From NCBI GenBank assembly GCA_964523945.1, contig CAZGBU010000056.1, positions 1 to 13,161 of the forward strand: a DNA stretch of 13,161 bases, in the 5' to 3' direction. Made by a program: the position numbers and the translations under genes. Shown here in pieces: positions 6,761-13,020 of the stretch (the stretch's first letter is position 1; the number at the start of each line of letters is the position of its first letter). The notes under the pieces are model-generated. The model was not told the DNA's origin, searched no databases, and worked only from the letters and a program-made list of their open reading frames with translations. Origin of the DNA: CAKTOF01 sp964523945. GTDB taxonomy: Bacteria > Bacillota > Clostridia > Oscillospirales > Oscillospiraceae.

Positions 6761-7945
6761 TTAACGCAGCATGAACTGCTTTAAATCCTGTCGATGGCGA
6801 ATATGAAGCTTCTCCAAAGCGGTGGAGATATAGCGTTTTACCGTGTTAGGGGAGATATGCATGTGGTTGGCGATCTCCTGGTTTGTCCAGCCGCGGGCTG
6901 CCAGCATGGAGACGGCAAACTCCGTGGTGGTCAGGTCATCGGCCACATCGTGGCCTGTTTCCGGGTTGTGAACTCTTCGCCATCCCGCAGAGAAACGGTA
7001 AGTAATGTCTATGATGCGTTTAAAATCATCTGGCCAGTCTGGCTTAATCACAGACTCCAGCATTCCTCCCAGCAGACCATGGTGCTCCCCAAATCCCTCG
7101 ATGAGATCGTCTGGCTGGGCCAGTTTCCAGGCAGCAANNNNNNNNNNCGGCTGTTTGAGACTCATATAGTCCATTACCGCCACCAGATGCAGGTAGATGG
7201 CCGGAATGGGATAACGCTCTGCGCCCATGGCAAGGGTTGCCTCTACCGTACCGGCACTGGGGCCGTAAGCCCCTTTCAGATAGAGATAGTGGGCCTGCAC
7301 ATACAGCGCAAACGCCCGCAGTCCGATGGGCAGCAGGGGCAGGAAGTCCTCCGTGGAGATCAGCCCTTCCGGCAGGGGCAGATGGAGCAGCACCGCCCCG
7401 GCTGCCGCCACAAAGGCTGACGCCGCCTGAAACTGGGGTGACTGTTTCCCTGCGGCGGACAGGGCCGCGTTCAATTCCCCCAGTGCAAACCGGGCACGCC
7501 GGATCTCCCCGATGGAGAGGTTTGCATAGGCGTAGATCAGGCAGGCGGACAGCCGTGCACCCATGTCGTCACTGGTGAGGTAAGGCTCGACTTCCCTTGT
7601 CGCTGCCTCCGGCTGGCCGCTGAAATAGTGATACTCCGCTATGGCGATGTCCCGCTGGGGTCCCTCCTCCATTGCCTCTGCCGTGGCCAGACATTGCCCT
7701 GGCTGAAAGGGCGTGTTTATCAACGGCATCAGGTTGGTGTGGTCCAGCAGACTGGCAGTGGCCGTTTCCGCTGCCTGCTTTCGGACAAAACGAGGGTCCT
7801 GCGGTTTTTCTGCGTTTGCCGGAATGGCCCAGGACTTCCCAAATTTTTGCGCGCCGGGGATGCGGCCCTGATTGCAGAACTGCTGCACCATGCGGTCCGA
7901 GAGGTTCCATTTTTCAGCGATCTGCTTTACGGTGAGATATTCCAT
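6761..7945 (-). CDS. LuxR-type transcriptional regulator with an extra N-terminal HTH; contains the assembly gap
   Basis: About 394 residues are readable, with four of them unknown across the gap at 7138-7147. Residues 1-52 (MEYLTVKQIAEKWNLSDRMV, then GRIPGAQKFGKSWAIPANAEKP) are an excisionase/MerR-like winged helix. Residues of about 60-330 are an alanine- and leucine-rich helical region resembling a TPR or sensor domain (EPYLTSDDMGARLSACLIYAYA). Residues of about 335-394 are a LuxR/GerE HTH, with LTTTEFAVSMLAARGWTNQE, then IANHMHISPNTVKRYISTALEKL. There is no receiver domain, so phosphorelay control is unlikely. The start ATG 7945 has GGAGGG 6 nt upstream. The frame is kept across the Ns, but 10 Ns is a typical placeholder, so the true gap length is unknown. 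It is divergent from nothing and lies just upstream of the Cys-rich and giant surface genes, which it may control. Confidence 0.85.
   Translation of the reverse strand: MEYLTVKQIAEKWNLSDRMVQQFCNQGRIPGAQKFGKSWAIPANAEKPQDPRFVRKQAAETATASLLDHTNLMPLINTPFQPGQCLATAEAMEEGPQRDIAIAEYHYFSGQPEAATREVEPYLTSDDMGARLSACLIYAYANLSIGEIRRARFALGELNAALSAAGKQSPQFQAASAFVAAAGAVLLHLPLPEGLISTEDFLPLLPIGLRAFALYVQAHYLYLKGAYGPSAGTVEATLAMGAERYPIPAIYLHLVAVMDYMSLKQPXXXXAAWKLAQPDDLIEGFGEHHGLLGGMLESVIKPDWPDDFKRIIDITYRFSAGWRRVHNPETGHDVADDLTTTEFAVSMLAARGWTNQEIANHMHISPNTVKRYISTALEKLHIRHRQDLKQFMLR
7138..7147. other. Assembly gap (10 N) inside the LuxR-type regulator
   Basis: Ten Ns interrupt the middle domain between SLKQP and AAWKLAQPDD on the minus strand. 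The frame agrees on both sides with the gap counted as 10, but the real number of missing bases may differ. The short Ala-containing helix expected here suggests that only a few codons are missing; this is inference. Confidence 0.95.
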
Positions 7946-7974
7946 ATCCGACCCTCCAGAAATTTTCCCATTTT

Positions 7975-8003
7975 ATTATATGCGGAGTGGCGCACAGTTG
8001 CAA
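7975..8003 (-). promoter_or_regulatory. Promoter of the LuxR-type regulator
   Basis: The minus strand shows TTGCAA (8003-7998), a 17-nt spacer and a perfect TATAAT (7980-7975). This is a sigma-A type promoter about 30 nt upstream of the ATG at 7945, leaving a short leader that carries the GGAGGG ribosome binding site at 7957-7952. Confidence 0.75.
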
Positions 8004-8150
8004 GAGAGATGTGTGGAAGCAGGAGAGCGCCTTTTCCTTTCCAGAGGCCTGAGATCCAATGATAACTGGCGGAGCCGTGATGGATGACGGATGCGTTCAT
8101 CGGTTACAGCAGAGCGGCTGATGCAAATAATATGCTGTACAACAAAAGCA
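8004..8150. other. Intergenic region with no recognisable gene
   Basis: The intergenic stretch 7946-8291 holds the regulator's promoter at one end and the nitroreductase terminator at the other. In the 147 bases between them I see no RBS-preceded frame, RNA gene or repeat. The change of codon style between the left and right blocks falls in or near this stretch. Confidence 0.5.
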
Positions 8151-8186
8151 GGACAGGCGCCCCGTCATTTGACGGAGCGCCTGTCC
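8151..8186 (-). terminator. Strong intrinsic terminator after the nitroreductase gene
   Basis: Arms of 16 nt (8151-8166 and 8171-8186) enclose a 4-nt loop. The one imperfect pair is a U-G wobble in minus-strand RNA but an A-C mismatch in plus-strand RNA, so the structure suits the minus transcript. The stem is followed on that strand by TGCTTTTGTTG. It lies about 105 nt past the stop codon. Confidence 0.75.
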
Positions 8187-8291
8187 CTTGTTGTATGCTC
8201 TTTTCCGCTCCCACATCTGTCGTGGTCGGGATGATATGAACTTTTGTCTCCCTTTACAGGCCAAGAGCGTTTGCTGCTGCGGCTATCACGA

Positions 8292-9104
8292 TCACAGCCA
8301 GCGGACATCGGCCGGCCTGCGCGGCACTGTGCGCCGGAATTGCACGGCCGGGTGTCCGACCACGAGACAGCGTGCAACCTGGCAGTTCTCCGGCAGATCG
8401 AGCAGGCTGCGGATGGCCGGCGCGCCGGCCACTGCAGTAAAATACCCGCTGAACAGGCAGCCGAGTCCCATCGCGGCCGCCTGCAAACTGACGTAAGCAG
8501 CTGCAGCCGCCGCATCACGGGCATCAGCGCCGGAGAGAAACAGAATCAGAACAGGCGCATGGAAAAACAGCGGGTCGGTTCCGACAGGATCGGCTAGAAA
8601 ATCCGCCTGCCACTGCACAAATTTCTGCGCACGGCGCGCCTCGTCGGCCGGGAGCGCAGGATCGGCAAGCATGGACTGCCCGACGGAGGCGAGCGCATCG
8701 ATCGCTGCACCGAGCAGCGCCCGTTTTTGCTCCCGTACAATGAGATAGCGCGTGCTCTGCGCGTTTTTTGCTGTCGGACACCAGCGCGCGGCGTCCAGCA
8801 GCATGGCAATCTGCTCGTCAGACACCGGTTCTGCCGTATAGTGGCGGACGGAACGCCGGAACTGGATCAGCTCCAGCATCTGGGATCCATCCGGCATCGG
8901 GGCGGCCGGCTTCACCTCGGACATGTCCTCGTCCGGCATGCTGACCGCTGCGGTCGGACAGACAGCGACACAGTGCCCGCAGCGGATGCATGCATCCGGA
9001 GCGGAGAGCACGGGCGCGCCGGATTCCATCGTGATCGCGCCGGGAAAGCAGTCACGCGCGCAGGCACCACAGGAAATGCAGGCGGTTCGTTCAAACACTA
9101 CCAT
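8292..9104 (-). CDS. Nitroreductase-family flavoprotein with N-terminal 2[4Fe-4S] ferredoxin domain
   Basis: The product is 270 aa, using ATG 9104. A TTG two codons earlier abuts the GAGG ribosome binding site too closely, while the ATG is 9 nt away. Two four-cysteine clusters open the protein: C9-x2-C12-x2-C15-x3-C19 and C39-x2-C42-x2-C45-x3-C49-P, the classic bacterial ferredoxin pattern. Residues of about 75-270 are an FMN-binding nitroreductase domain, with FRRSVRHY near 82-89 for the flavin phosphate, WCPTAKNAQSTRYLIV, and GLGCLFSGYF near the C-terminal part. Members reduce unknown substrates with electrons passed from the iron-sulfur clusters to FMN, in the cytoplasm of anaerobes. The physiological substrate cannot be read from sequence. 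It is the last gene of the cluster, downstream of hpf, with a hairpin between them and a strong terminator after it. Confidence 0.9.
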   Translation of the reverse strand: MVVFERTACISCGACARDCFPGAITMESGAPVLSAPDACIRCGHCVAVCPTAAVSMPDEDMSEVKPAAPMPDGSQMLELIQFRRSVRHYTAEPVSDEQIAMLLDAARWCPTAKNAQSTRYLIVREQKRALLGAAIDALASVGQSMLADPALPADEARRAQKFVQWQADFLADPVGTDPLFFHAPVLILFLSGADARDAAAAAAYVSLQAAAMGLGCLFSGYFTAVAGAPAIRSLLDLPENCQVARCLVVGHPAVQFRRTVPRRPADVRWL

Positions 9105-9127
9105 AAGCAATCACCTCGGAATGGAAT

Positions 9128-9154
9128 CAGCGGCAGCGCGATGCGCTGCCGCTG
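9128..9154 (-). terminator. Hairpin between hpf and the nitroreductase gene
   Basis: Perfect 12-bp arms (cagcggcagcgc at 9128-9139, gcgctgccgctg at 9143-9154) enclose a 3-nt loop, 11 nt past the hpf stop. There is no U-tract on the minus strand, so termination is likely to be partial. It may protect or attenuate the message between the two genes. Confidence 0.45.
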
Positions 9155-9165
9155 GAAAATTTGAT

Positions 9166-9708
9166 TCAGGTATTGTCCTCAATAATACCATAGCCGCCGT
9201 CGCTGCGCTTGTAGACGACAGCAAATGCCTCATCGGCGTCCTCGTCGCGAAATGCGAAGAACGTATGCCCAAGCAGATTCATCTGCAAAATGGCTTCGTC
9301 GCGCGACATCGGCTTGATCGGAAACGTCTTTGTGCGAACGATCTCGAACTCGCCCTCTTCCGGCTCGTCGGGTGCAAAGGAAGTCTCGTCCTCCGGCGTG
9401 CGCTGAAATGCTCCCTCGCGCAGCCGTCGCTCGAGCCGCGTCTTGTTCTTGCGGATCTGGCGCTCAATGGTGGAAACCGCCGCATCGATGGAGGCAAACA
9501 TATCCGAGGTGCTCTCGCACGCGCGCAGATATGTGCCGCCGGAGCGGACTGTCAGCTCCACCTTATTCATGTTTTTTTCGACGCTGAAAGTTACCAGAGC
9601 TTCTGCATCGTCACGGAAATAGCGTTGGAGCTTTATTACTTTTTTCTCGGCATAGGCGTGGACATTGCCGGGGAGAGTAACCTTTTTCTCCTTATACTGA
9701 AATGTCAT
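9166..9708 (-). CDS. hpf: Ribosome hibernation promoting factor, long form
   Basis: The product is 180 aa, the usual length for the long HPF of Firmicutes. Residues of about 1-97 are the S30AE/RaiA domain, with the basic helix AYAEKKVIKLQRYF, a later helix (MFASIDAAVSTIERQIRKNK) and the strand pattern FSVEKNMNKVELTVRSGGTYLRA. A charged acidic linker follows (about 105-122). Residues of about 123-178 are the C-terminal dimerisation domain (EIVRTKTFPIKPMSRDEAILQMN, then LLGHTFFAFRDEDADEAFAVVYKR). By family knowledge, the long form dimerises 70S ribosomes into inactive 100S particles in stationary phase or stress. The start ATG 9708 has AAAGGAG 9 nt upstream. It sits 75 nt downstream of the DUF4364 gene. 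A candidate promoter and a hairpin lie between them, so it may be transcribed both alone and by readthrough. Confidence 0.95.
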   Translation of the reverse strand: MTFQYKEKKVTLPGNVHAYAEKKVIKLQRYFRDDAEALVTFSVEKNMNKVELTVRSGGTYLRACESTSDMFASIDAAVSTIERQIRKNKTRLERRLREGAFQRTPEDETSFAPDEPEEGEFEIVRTKTFPIKPMSRDEAILQMNLLGHTFFAFRDEDADEAFAVVYKRSDGGYGIIEDNT

Positions 9709-9735
9709 ATCGCGTCGCTCCTTTCGTTTACATAA

Positions 9736-9754
9736 CGGGAAGAGCGTCTTCCCG
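9736..9754 (-). terminator. Hairpin between the DUF4364 gene and hpf
   Basis: Arms cgggaaga (9736-9743) and tcttcccg (9747-9754) enclose a GCG loop. On the minus strand it is followed by TTATGTAAA, a poor U-tract. It probably acts as a weak terminator of the DUF4364 gene or as part of the hpf leader. Confidence 0.45.
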
Positions 9755-9759
9755 CTTTT

Positions 9760-9787
9760 ATCTTATCACATTACGGGAAAAATTCAA
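9760..9787 (-). promoter_or_regulatory. Candidate promoter for hpf
   Basis: Minus strand: TTGAAT (9787-9782), which overlaps the DUF4364 stop, then a 16-nt spacer and TAAGAT (9765-9760) preceded by TG at the extended -10 position. Each hexamer matches 4 of 6 consensus positions, with 16-nt spacing. A stress sigma factor could also be used for hpf, but I see no clear match to one. Confidence 0.4.
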
Positions 9788-10335
9788 TTCTTTCCGGCCG
9801 GCTTTTTCTCGGCGAAGTCCAGCATCTGCGTCAGTACATTTTGGTAGACTGTCTCCGCATTTTCCCGAAATGCGCTGGCAAATGCATTCGCCTGCTTTTC
9901 TGTCGGCGCAGTCAGCTCAAGCCGCAGCAGCTGCCCGTGCTCATAGTCGAGCTGCATCCGGACAGCAAACTCTCCGTCCGGCAACGGGACAACCTCTGCG
10001 CGGATCATCTCCTCGCGCCTGCGCTTTTCGTTGTAGACTGCCACGGCGTGGGCAGCGCGCTCGCGCACGGGTGCCGGCACCAGATCCTCCATGACTTCTT
10101 CGTGCTCGCGCCCTTTTGCGGTGATGGAATAGCGGTTGTCCGAGCCAAGCGTCAGGTGGCCGGTTGTCACCATCTGCGGCAGCGCTTCTTTCAGATCAAA
10201 ATAACTCAGTGTTTCATCCTGGTAGCATAGGTCGTAAATTGTCTCGCTGTCAACCGGGAACGCGACACGCTTCATCACATATAAAATGACGAGTTTGACG
10301 TCGAGGATATCGCGGATAAAACCGTGATGTTCCAA
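9784..10335 (-). CDS. DUF4364 family protein, winged-helix type
   Basis: The product is 183 aa, starting at TTG 10335 with AAGGGGG 7 nt upstream; no ATG is better placed. The N-terminus (HGFIRDILDVKLVILYVMKR, then FPVDSETIYDLCYQDETLSYFDLKEALPQMVTTGHL) fits the DUF4364 family, a clostridial group with a winged-helix fold and thus probably DNA binding. The second half has a coiled, charged helix (RERAAHAVAVYNEKRRREEM) followed by a small beta domain (VRMQLDYEHGQLLRLELTAP) and a C-terminal helix. There is no signal peptide or membrane segment. The family function is unknown, and its frequent housekeeping context suggests a conserved regulator. It is divergent from the CAP gene and has its own consensus promoter. 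hpf follows after 75 nt. Confidence 0.85.
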   Translation of the reverse strand: MEHHGFIRDILDVKLVILYVMKRVAFPVDSETIYDLCYQDETLSYFDLKEALPQMVTTGHLTLGSDNRYSITAKGREHEEVMEDLVPAPVRERAAHAVAVYNEKRRREEMIRAEVVPLPDGEFAVRMQLDYEHGQLLRLELTAPTEKQANAFASAFRENAETVYQNVLTQMLDFAEKKPAGKN

Positions 10336-10361
10336 GCGGATGCCCCCTTTCCGTTTCTGTT

Positions 10362-10390
10362 ATTATACCGCAGACCGCGCCAAATTGCAA
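10362..10390 (-). promoter_or_regulatory. Promoter of the DUF4364 gene
   Basis: Minus strand: TTGCAA (10390-10385), a 17-nt spacer and perfect TATAAT (10367-10362). The hexamers and spacing are identical to those of the LuxR-type regulator's promoter. The -10 ends about 26 nt upstream of the TTG start. Confidence 0.75.
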
Positions 10391-10436
10391 ACTATATTTG
10401 GAAATCTATGGACGGACAATTGGCATCATTTGAGGG

Positions 10437-10465
10437 TTGCACATCGGTTACAAAAGGGTTACAAT
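10437..10465 (+). promoter_or_regulatory. Promoter of the CAP-domain protein gene
   Basis: TTGCAC (10437-10442), a 17-nt spacer and TACAAT (10460-10465) form a good sigma-A promoter. The -10 ends 24 nt before the GTG start at 10490. The spacer contains the direct repeat listed separately. Confidence 0.7.
10447..10463 (-). promoter_or_regulatory. WalR/PhoP-type direct repeat operator within the CAP gene promoter
   Basis: The minus strand reads TGTAAC-CCTTT-TGTAAC, an exact match to the WalR consensus TGTWAH-N5-TGTWAH. Read on the plus strand (GTTACA-N5-GTTACA), it is also near the related PhoP box. It lies between the -35 and -10 and overlaps the -10, a position usual for repression. The downstream gene encodes a cell-wall-type secreted protein, which fits a WalR target. 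Binding is not demonstrated. Confidence 0.5.
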
Positions 10466-10489
10466 TTGCGTGTGGAAGGAGGTAATACC

Positions 10490-11269
10490 GTGAAAAAAAT
10501 TCTGATATCCACCATCACCGCCGCAGTGCTTGCGGCAACGAGCATTGTTCCCGCTGCCGCGGCAGCGCCGACTGACGCATCCAGCCGCTGGAGCAGCCAG
10601 GTTGTCTGCCAGGAGTGGAATGCATTCCGCCTGCAGTGCCTGGAGGATCTGCTTGCAGATCTTGGCGCGTCGCTCCGCCCGGGAAATAACTGCCCGACAC
10701 CGGAGACGCCTGAGGTTGACGAGACACCTGAGGTTGACGAGACACCTGAGGTTGACGAGACACCTGAGGTTGACGAGACACCCGAGATCGACGAGACGCC
10801 TGAGGTTGACGAGACGCCCGAGATTGACGAGACACCGGATCATGGCGGACCGTCAGATGAGGACCAGGATTCCAGCACCGAGCTCGAGGGCCAGGTTTCG
10901 GCGCTGGAGCAGCAGGTCGTAGAGCTTGTGAATGAGCAGCGTGTTCTGTATGGCCTGCCCGCGCTTGCGCTCAGCGTTCAGCTGAGTGACGGCGCGCGGC
11001 TGAAATCGCAGGATATGGCTTCGAGCGGCTATTTCAGCCACGAGAGTCCGAACTATGGCACGCCGTTTGAGATGATGCAGTCGCTTGGCATTACATATCG
11101 GACGGCCGGTGAGAATATTGCCATGGGTTATGCCAGCGCGGAGGCTGTTGTGAACGCCTGGATGAACTCTGAGGGGCATCGTGCGAACATCCTTTCAAGC
11201 AGCTTTACGCAGATCGGCGTTGGACATGTGGCCAATGGGAACTACTGGACACAGTGGTTTATTAGCTGA
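10490..11269 (+). CDS. Secreted CAP (SCP/PR1-like) domain protein with hexapeptide-repeat linker
   Basis: The product is 259 aa. The start is GTG 10490, with GGAGG 7 nt upstream, leading straight into a signal peptide (KKILISTITAAVLAATSIVP, cleavage near residue 25). Residues of about 30-70 form a short mature N-terminal region with Cys40, Cys50 and Cys68. Residues of about 72-116 are seven ETPEVD/ETPEID repeats, an acidic, proline-rich linker. A short helix follows, and then the CAP domain at 141-259. Its hallmarks are VELVNEQR, SHESP with His184, GENIA with Glu208, and GHRANIL with His230, ending in NYWTQWF. The family resembles YkwD of Bacillus, an extracellular protein. CAP proteins have varied roles and no enzyme activity is assured. 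An ORF extension upstream to 10340 is rejected because it runs through the promoter. The linker may carry the domain through the cell wall. Confidence 0.9.
   Translation: MKKILISTITAAVLAATSIVPAAAAAPTDASSRWSSQVVCQEWNAFRLQCLEDLLADLGASLRPGNNCPTPETPEVDETPEVDETPEVDETPEVDETPEIDETPEVDETPEIDETPDHGGPSDEDQDSSTELEGQVSALEQQVVELVNEQRVLYGLPALALSVQLSDGARLKSQDMASSGYFSHESPNYGTPFEMMQSLGITYRTAGENIAMGYASAEAVVNAWMNSEGHRANILSSSFTQIGVGHVANGNYWTQWFIS
10703..10828 (+). repeat. Seven tandem 18-bp repeats within the CAP gene
   Basis: The unit is gagacacctgaggttgac, coding ETPEVD. Units 2-4 are identical; units 1, 5, 6 and 7 differ by one to a few mainly silent changes, and units 5 and 7 carry an Ile for Val. A partial eighth unit follows. 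The in-frame 18-bp period means copy-number change would alter linker length without breaking the gene. Confidence 0.95.
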
Positions 11270-11277
11270 AAACAGGC

Positions 11278-11316
11278 ATTGCGCCGCGGACGGGAATCCG
11301 TCCGCGGCGCAATTTT
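11278..11316 (+). terminator. Intrinsic terminator of the CAP gene
   Basis: Perfect 16-bp arms (11278-11293 and 11298-11313) with a GAAT loop run directly into TTTT, 8 nt past the stop codon. It isolates the CAP gene from the downstream sporulation operon. Confidence 0.85.
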
Positions 11317-11348
11317 GCCGCCTTTGTGCGCAGGATGCAGCATGGCGT

Positions 11349-11356
11349 CATATACT
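11349..11356 (+). promoter_or_regulatory. Possible sporulation sigma -10 element upstream of dpaA
   Basis: CATATACT fits the CATA-N3-T core shared by mother-cell sigma E and sigma K -10 elements and ends 28 nt before the dpaA ATG. I see no convincing -35 element, so this is weak, though mother-cell control is expected for dipicolinate synthase. Confidence 0.3.
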
Positions 11357-11384
11357 GGCATGAGAATGAATCCGGGGTGATTGT

Positions 11385-12221
11385 ATGTCAAAAGGGAAAT
11401 TTGCTGTGCTCGGCGGCGACCTGCGGCAGAAAGCGCTGGCGGATGGACTGCGTGCAAACGGCTATCCGACTGCGGTATACGCAGTTGACGGGACAGACGA
11501 CGGCGCGCTGGCCGAAGTCTTGGCCGACGCATCATATGTAGTGCTTCCGCTGCCGGCGTTTGATGACGATGGATGTGTCTGCGGCAGCAGCGGGCGTGTG
11601 ACGCTTGGAGAACTGCTGCCACTGCTCCGGCCGGGAATGCAGCTGTTCGGCGGCAAGCTGGGAGCAGAAGCTGCCCGTTTCGCGGATGCCGGCGTACCGG
11701 CGATCGACTATCTTGGCCTGGAGGAAATGGCTGCGGCCAACGCGGTGCCGACCGCCGAAGGTGCGATTCAGCTGGCGATGGAGGAGCTGCCTGTCACGAT
11801 TCAGTCGAGCCGCTGCCTGGTCATTGGCTGGGGTCGGATTGGTAAGGTGCTCTCAGCCAAGCTCGCGGCACTCGGTGCGCAGGTGACAGTGGCGGCGCGC
11901 CGGCAGGAAGATCAGGCAATGATCCGGGCACTCGGCATGCGGTCGGATGTTACGTCGCGTTACTATCACGGGCTGTCAGACTACGCGCTGATTGTCAATA
12001 CGGTTCCGGCGCGCGTGCTTGGCCGGGCAGAACTGCTTCAGACTGGCCGGGAATGCCTGATTATCGATTTGGCGTCCAAACCAGGAGGGGCGGACTTTCC
12101 CGCGGCAGCAGAACTGGGACGCAGTGTGATCTGGGCGCTTTCGCTGCCGGGAAAAGTTGCGCCTGTGACAGCCGGCCAGATCATCCGGGATGCGATTCTC
12201 AGTTATCTTGACCAGCGGTAG
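11385..12221 (+). CDS. dpaA: Dipicolinate synthase subunit A
   Basis: The product is 278 aa, close to the usual DpaA (SpoVFA) length. The N-terminal domain starts KFAVLGGDLRQKALADGLRA, typical of the family. The C-terminal half is a Rossmann NAD(P)-binding domain with RCLVIGWGRIGKVLSAKLAA (GxGxxG near 148-153) and TVAARR, followed by VNTVPARVL and LIIDLASKPGG. Together with subunit B it converts dihydroxy-tetrahydrodipicolinate, from the lysine pathway, to dipicolinic acid in the mother cell. The spore core then takes this up for heat resistance. The start ATG 11385 has GGGGTGA about 5 nt upstream. The gene ends in TAG, which shows that TAG is used as a normal stop here. dpaB starts 20 nt later. 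Its presence indicates an endospore former. Confidence 0.95.
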   Translation: MSKGKFAVLGGDLRQKALADGLRANGYPTAVYAVDGTDDGALAEVLADASYVVLPLPAFDDDGCVCGSSGRVTLGELLPLLRPGMQLFGGKLGAEAARFADAGVPAIDYLGLEEMAAANAVPTAEGAIQLAMEELPVTIQSSRCLVIGWGRIGKVLSAKLAALGAQVTVAARRQEDQAMIRALGMRSDVTSRYYHGLSDYALIVNTVPARVLGRAELLQTGRECLIIDLASKPGGADFPAAAELGRSVIWALSLPGKVAPVTAGQIIRDAILSYLDQR

Positions 12222-12241
12222 CGCTTAGAAAGGGTGCTCGT

Positions 12242-12814
12242 ATGGAAACCATCAGACTCGGATTCGCAATGTGCGGATCGTTTTGTACGTATGAAACGGT
12301 GCTGCGGGAGCTGGCTGCGCTCCGGCAGACGTTTCCGGAAATTGTGCCAATCATGTCCGAAACGAGTTGTTCGACGAACAGCCGCTTCGGCACAAGTGAG
12401 GCGTTTGTTCACCGGGTGGAAGAGCTCTGTGGCCGTCCGATCCTGAAATCTATTCCTGAAGTGGAACCAATTGGGCCAAAAAAGCTGCTCGATGCGCTGC
12501 TGATCATGCCATGCACGGGCAACACGATTGCCAAACTGGCAAACGGAATTGCCGACAGCGCCGTGACGCTCGCAGCCAAAGCACATCTGCGCAATGAGCG
12601 GCCGGTCGTGTTGGTTGTATCGACCAATGATGGACTGGCGGGAAATGCGAAAAACATTGGGGAACTGCTCAATCGGCGACATTATTATTTTGTCCCATTT
12701 CGCCAGGATGACCCGGACGGCAAGCCGCGGTCCCTGGTGGCCGATATGAGCTTGGCTGGCGAGACGGTGTGGGCCACGCTTGCAGGGTGGCAGATTCAAC
12801 CAATCCTGCGGTAA
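12242..12814 (+). CDS. dpaB: Dipicolinate synthase subunit B
   Basis: The product is 190 aa, the standard DpaB (SpoVFB) length. It belongs to the flavoprotein-like family, with LGFAMCGSFCTYETVLREL at the N-terminus, EPIGPKKLLDALLIMPCTGN in the middle, then TIAKLANGIADSAVTLAAKA and HLRNERPVVLVVSTNDGL, ending in the conserved GWQIQPIL. It acts with DpaA in dipicolinic acid synthesis during late sporulation. AAAGGGTG lies about 5 nt upstream of ATG 12242. The 20-nt spacing from dpaA and the absence of a promoter between them support a two-gene operon. No spore cortex or aspartate kinase genes follow, unlike the longer Bacillus operon. Confidence 0.95.
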   Translation: METIRLGFAMCGSFCTYETVLRELAALRQTFPEIVPIMSETSCSTNSRFGTSEAFVHRVEELCGRPILKSIPEVEPIGPKKLLDALLIMPCTGNTIAKLANGIADSAVTLAAKAHLRNERPVVLVVSTNDGLAGNAKNIGELLNRRHYYFVPFRQDDPDGKPRSLVADMSLAGETVWATLAGWQIQPILR

Positions 12815-12831
12815 AAGCACTAAAAAAAGTG

Positions 12832-12856
12832 GGACGGAGAAACGGCTTCCCCGTCC
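12832..12856 (+). terminator. Weak terminator candidate after dpaB
   Basis: Stem ggacgg/ccgtcc (12832-12837, 12851-12856) with a 13-nt loop, then TGCTCTTTC. It is preceded by an A-rich stretch. It is the only candidate end for the dpa transcript before the rRNA promoters. Confidence 0.4.
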
Positions 12857-12915
12857 TGCTCTTTCAGCACATCTGCGGACAAGCATGCTGGTATACATAT
12901 ATAGTAATATATAAA

Positions 12916-12940
12916 GCGCAGCGCTGTTAGAGCGCTGCGC
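12916..12940. repeat. Perfect 10-bp inverted repeat between dpaB and the rRNA promoters
   Basis: Arms gcgcagcgct (12916-12925) and agcgctgcgc (12931-12940) with a 5-nt loop. No T-tract follows on the plus strand; on the minus strand it is followed by an AT-rich run. It could be a second terminator or an insulating hairpin ahead of the strong promoters. Confidence 0.6.
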
Positions 12941-12991
12941 ATTGCACATCGGCTGTCGAAAAATAAAATTCAAAAAAGTCGAAAATATGGC

Positions 12992-13020
12992 TTGACAAAA
13001 CTGGTCACGGTTGCTATTAT
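12992..13020 (+). promoter_or_regulatory. Upstream rRNA operon promoter, P1
   Basis: TTGACA (12992-12997), a 17-nt spacer and TATTAT (13015-13020). The upstream 30 nt are A/T-rich (aaataaaattcaaaaaa), as for an UP element. With the second promoter 93 bp downstream, this is the tandem layout usual for rRNA operons. A small hairpin (13028-13041) follows it. Confidence 0.7.

Noticed and set aside
8165..8524. Short minus-strand frame overlapping the end of the nitroreductase gene
   Set aside because: It is out of frame with a well-supported gene, is rich in Arg/Ser/Cys as shadow frames are, and runs into the terminator.
10703..10837. CRISPR array
   Set aside because: The units are contiguous 18-bp in-frame coding repeats with no spacers.
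12943..12953. 11-mer ttgcacatcgg shared with the CAP promoter (10437-10447)
   Set aside because: At 12943 it has no -10 at the right distance and the flanks differ, so I take it as chance.
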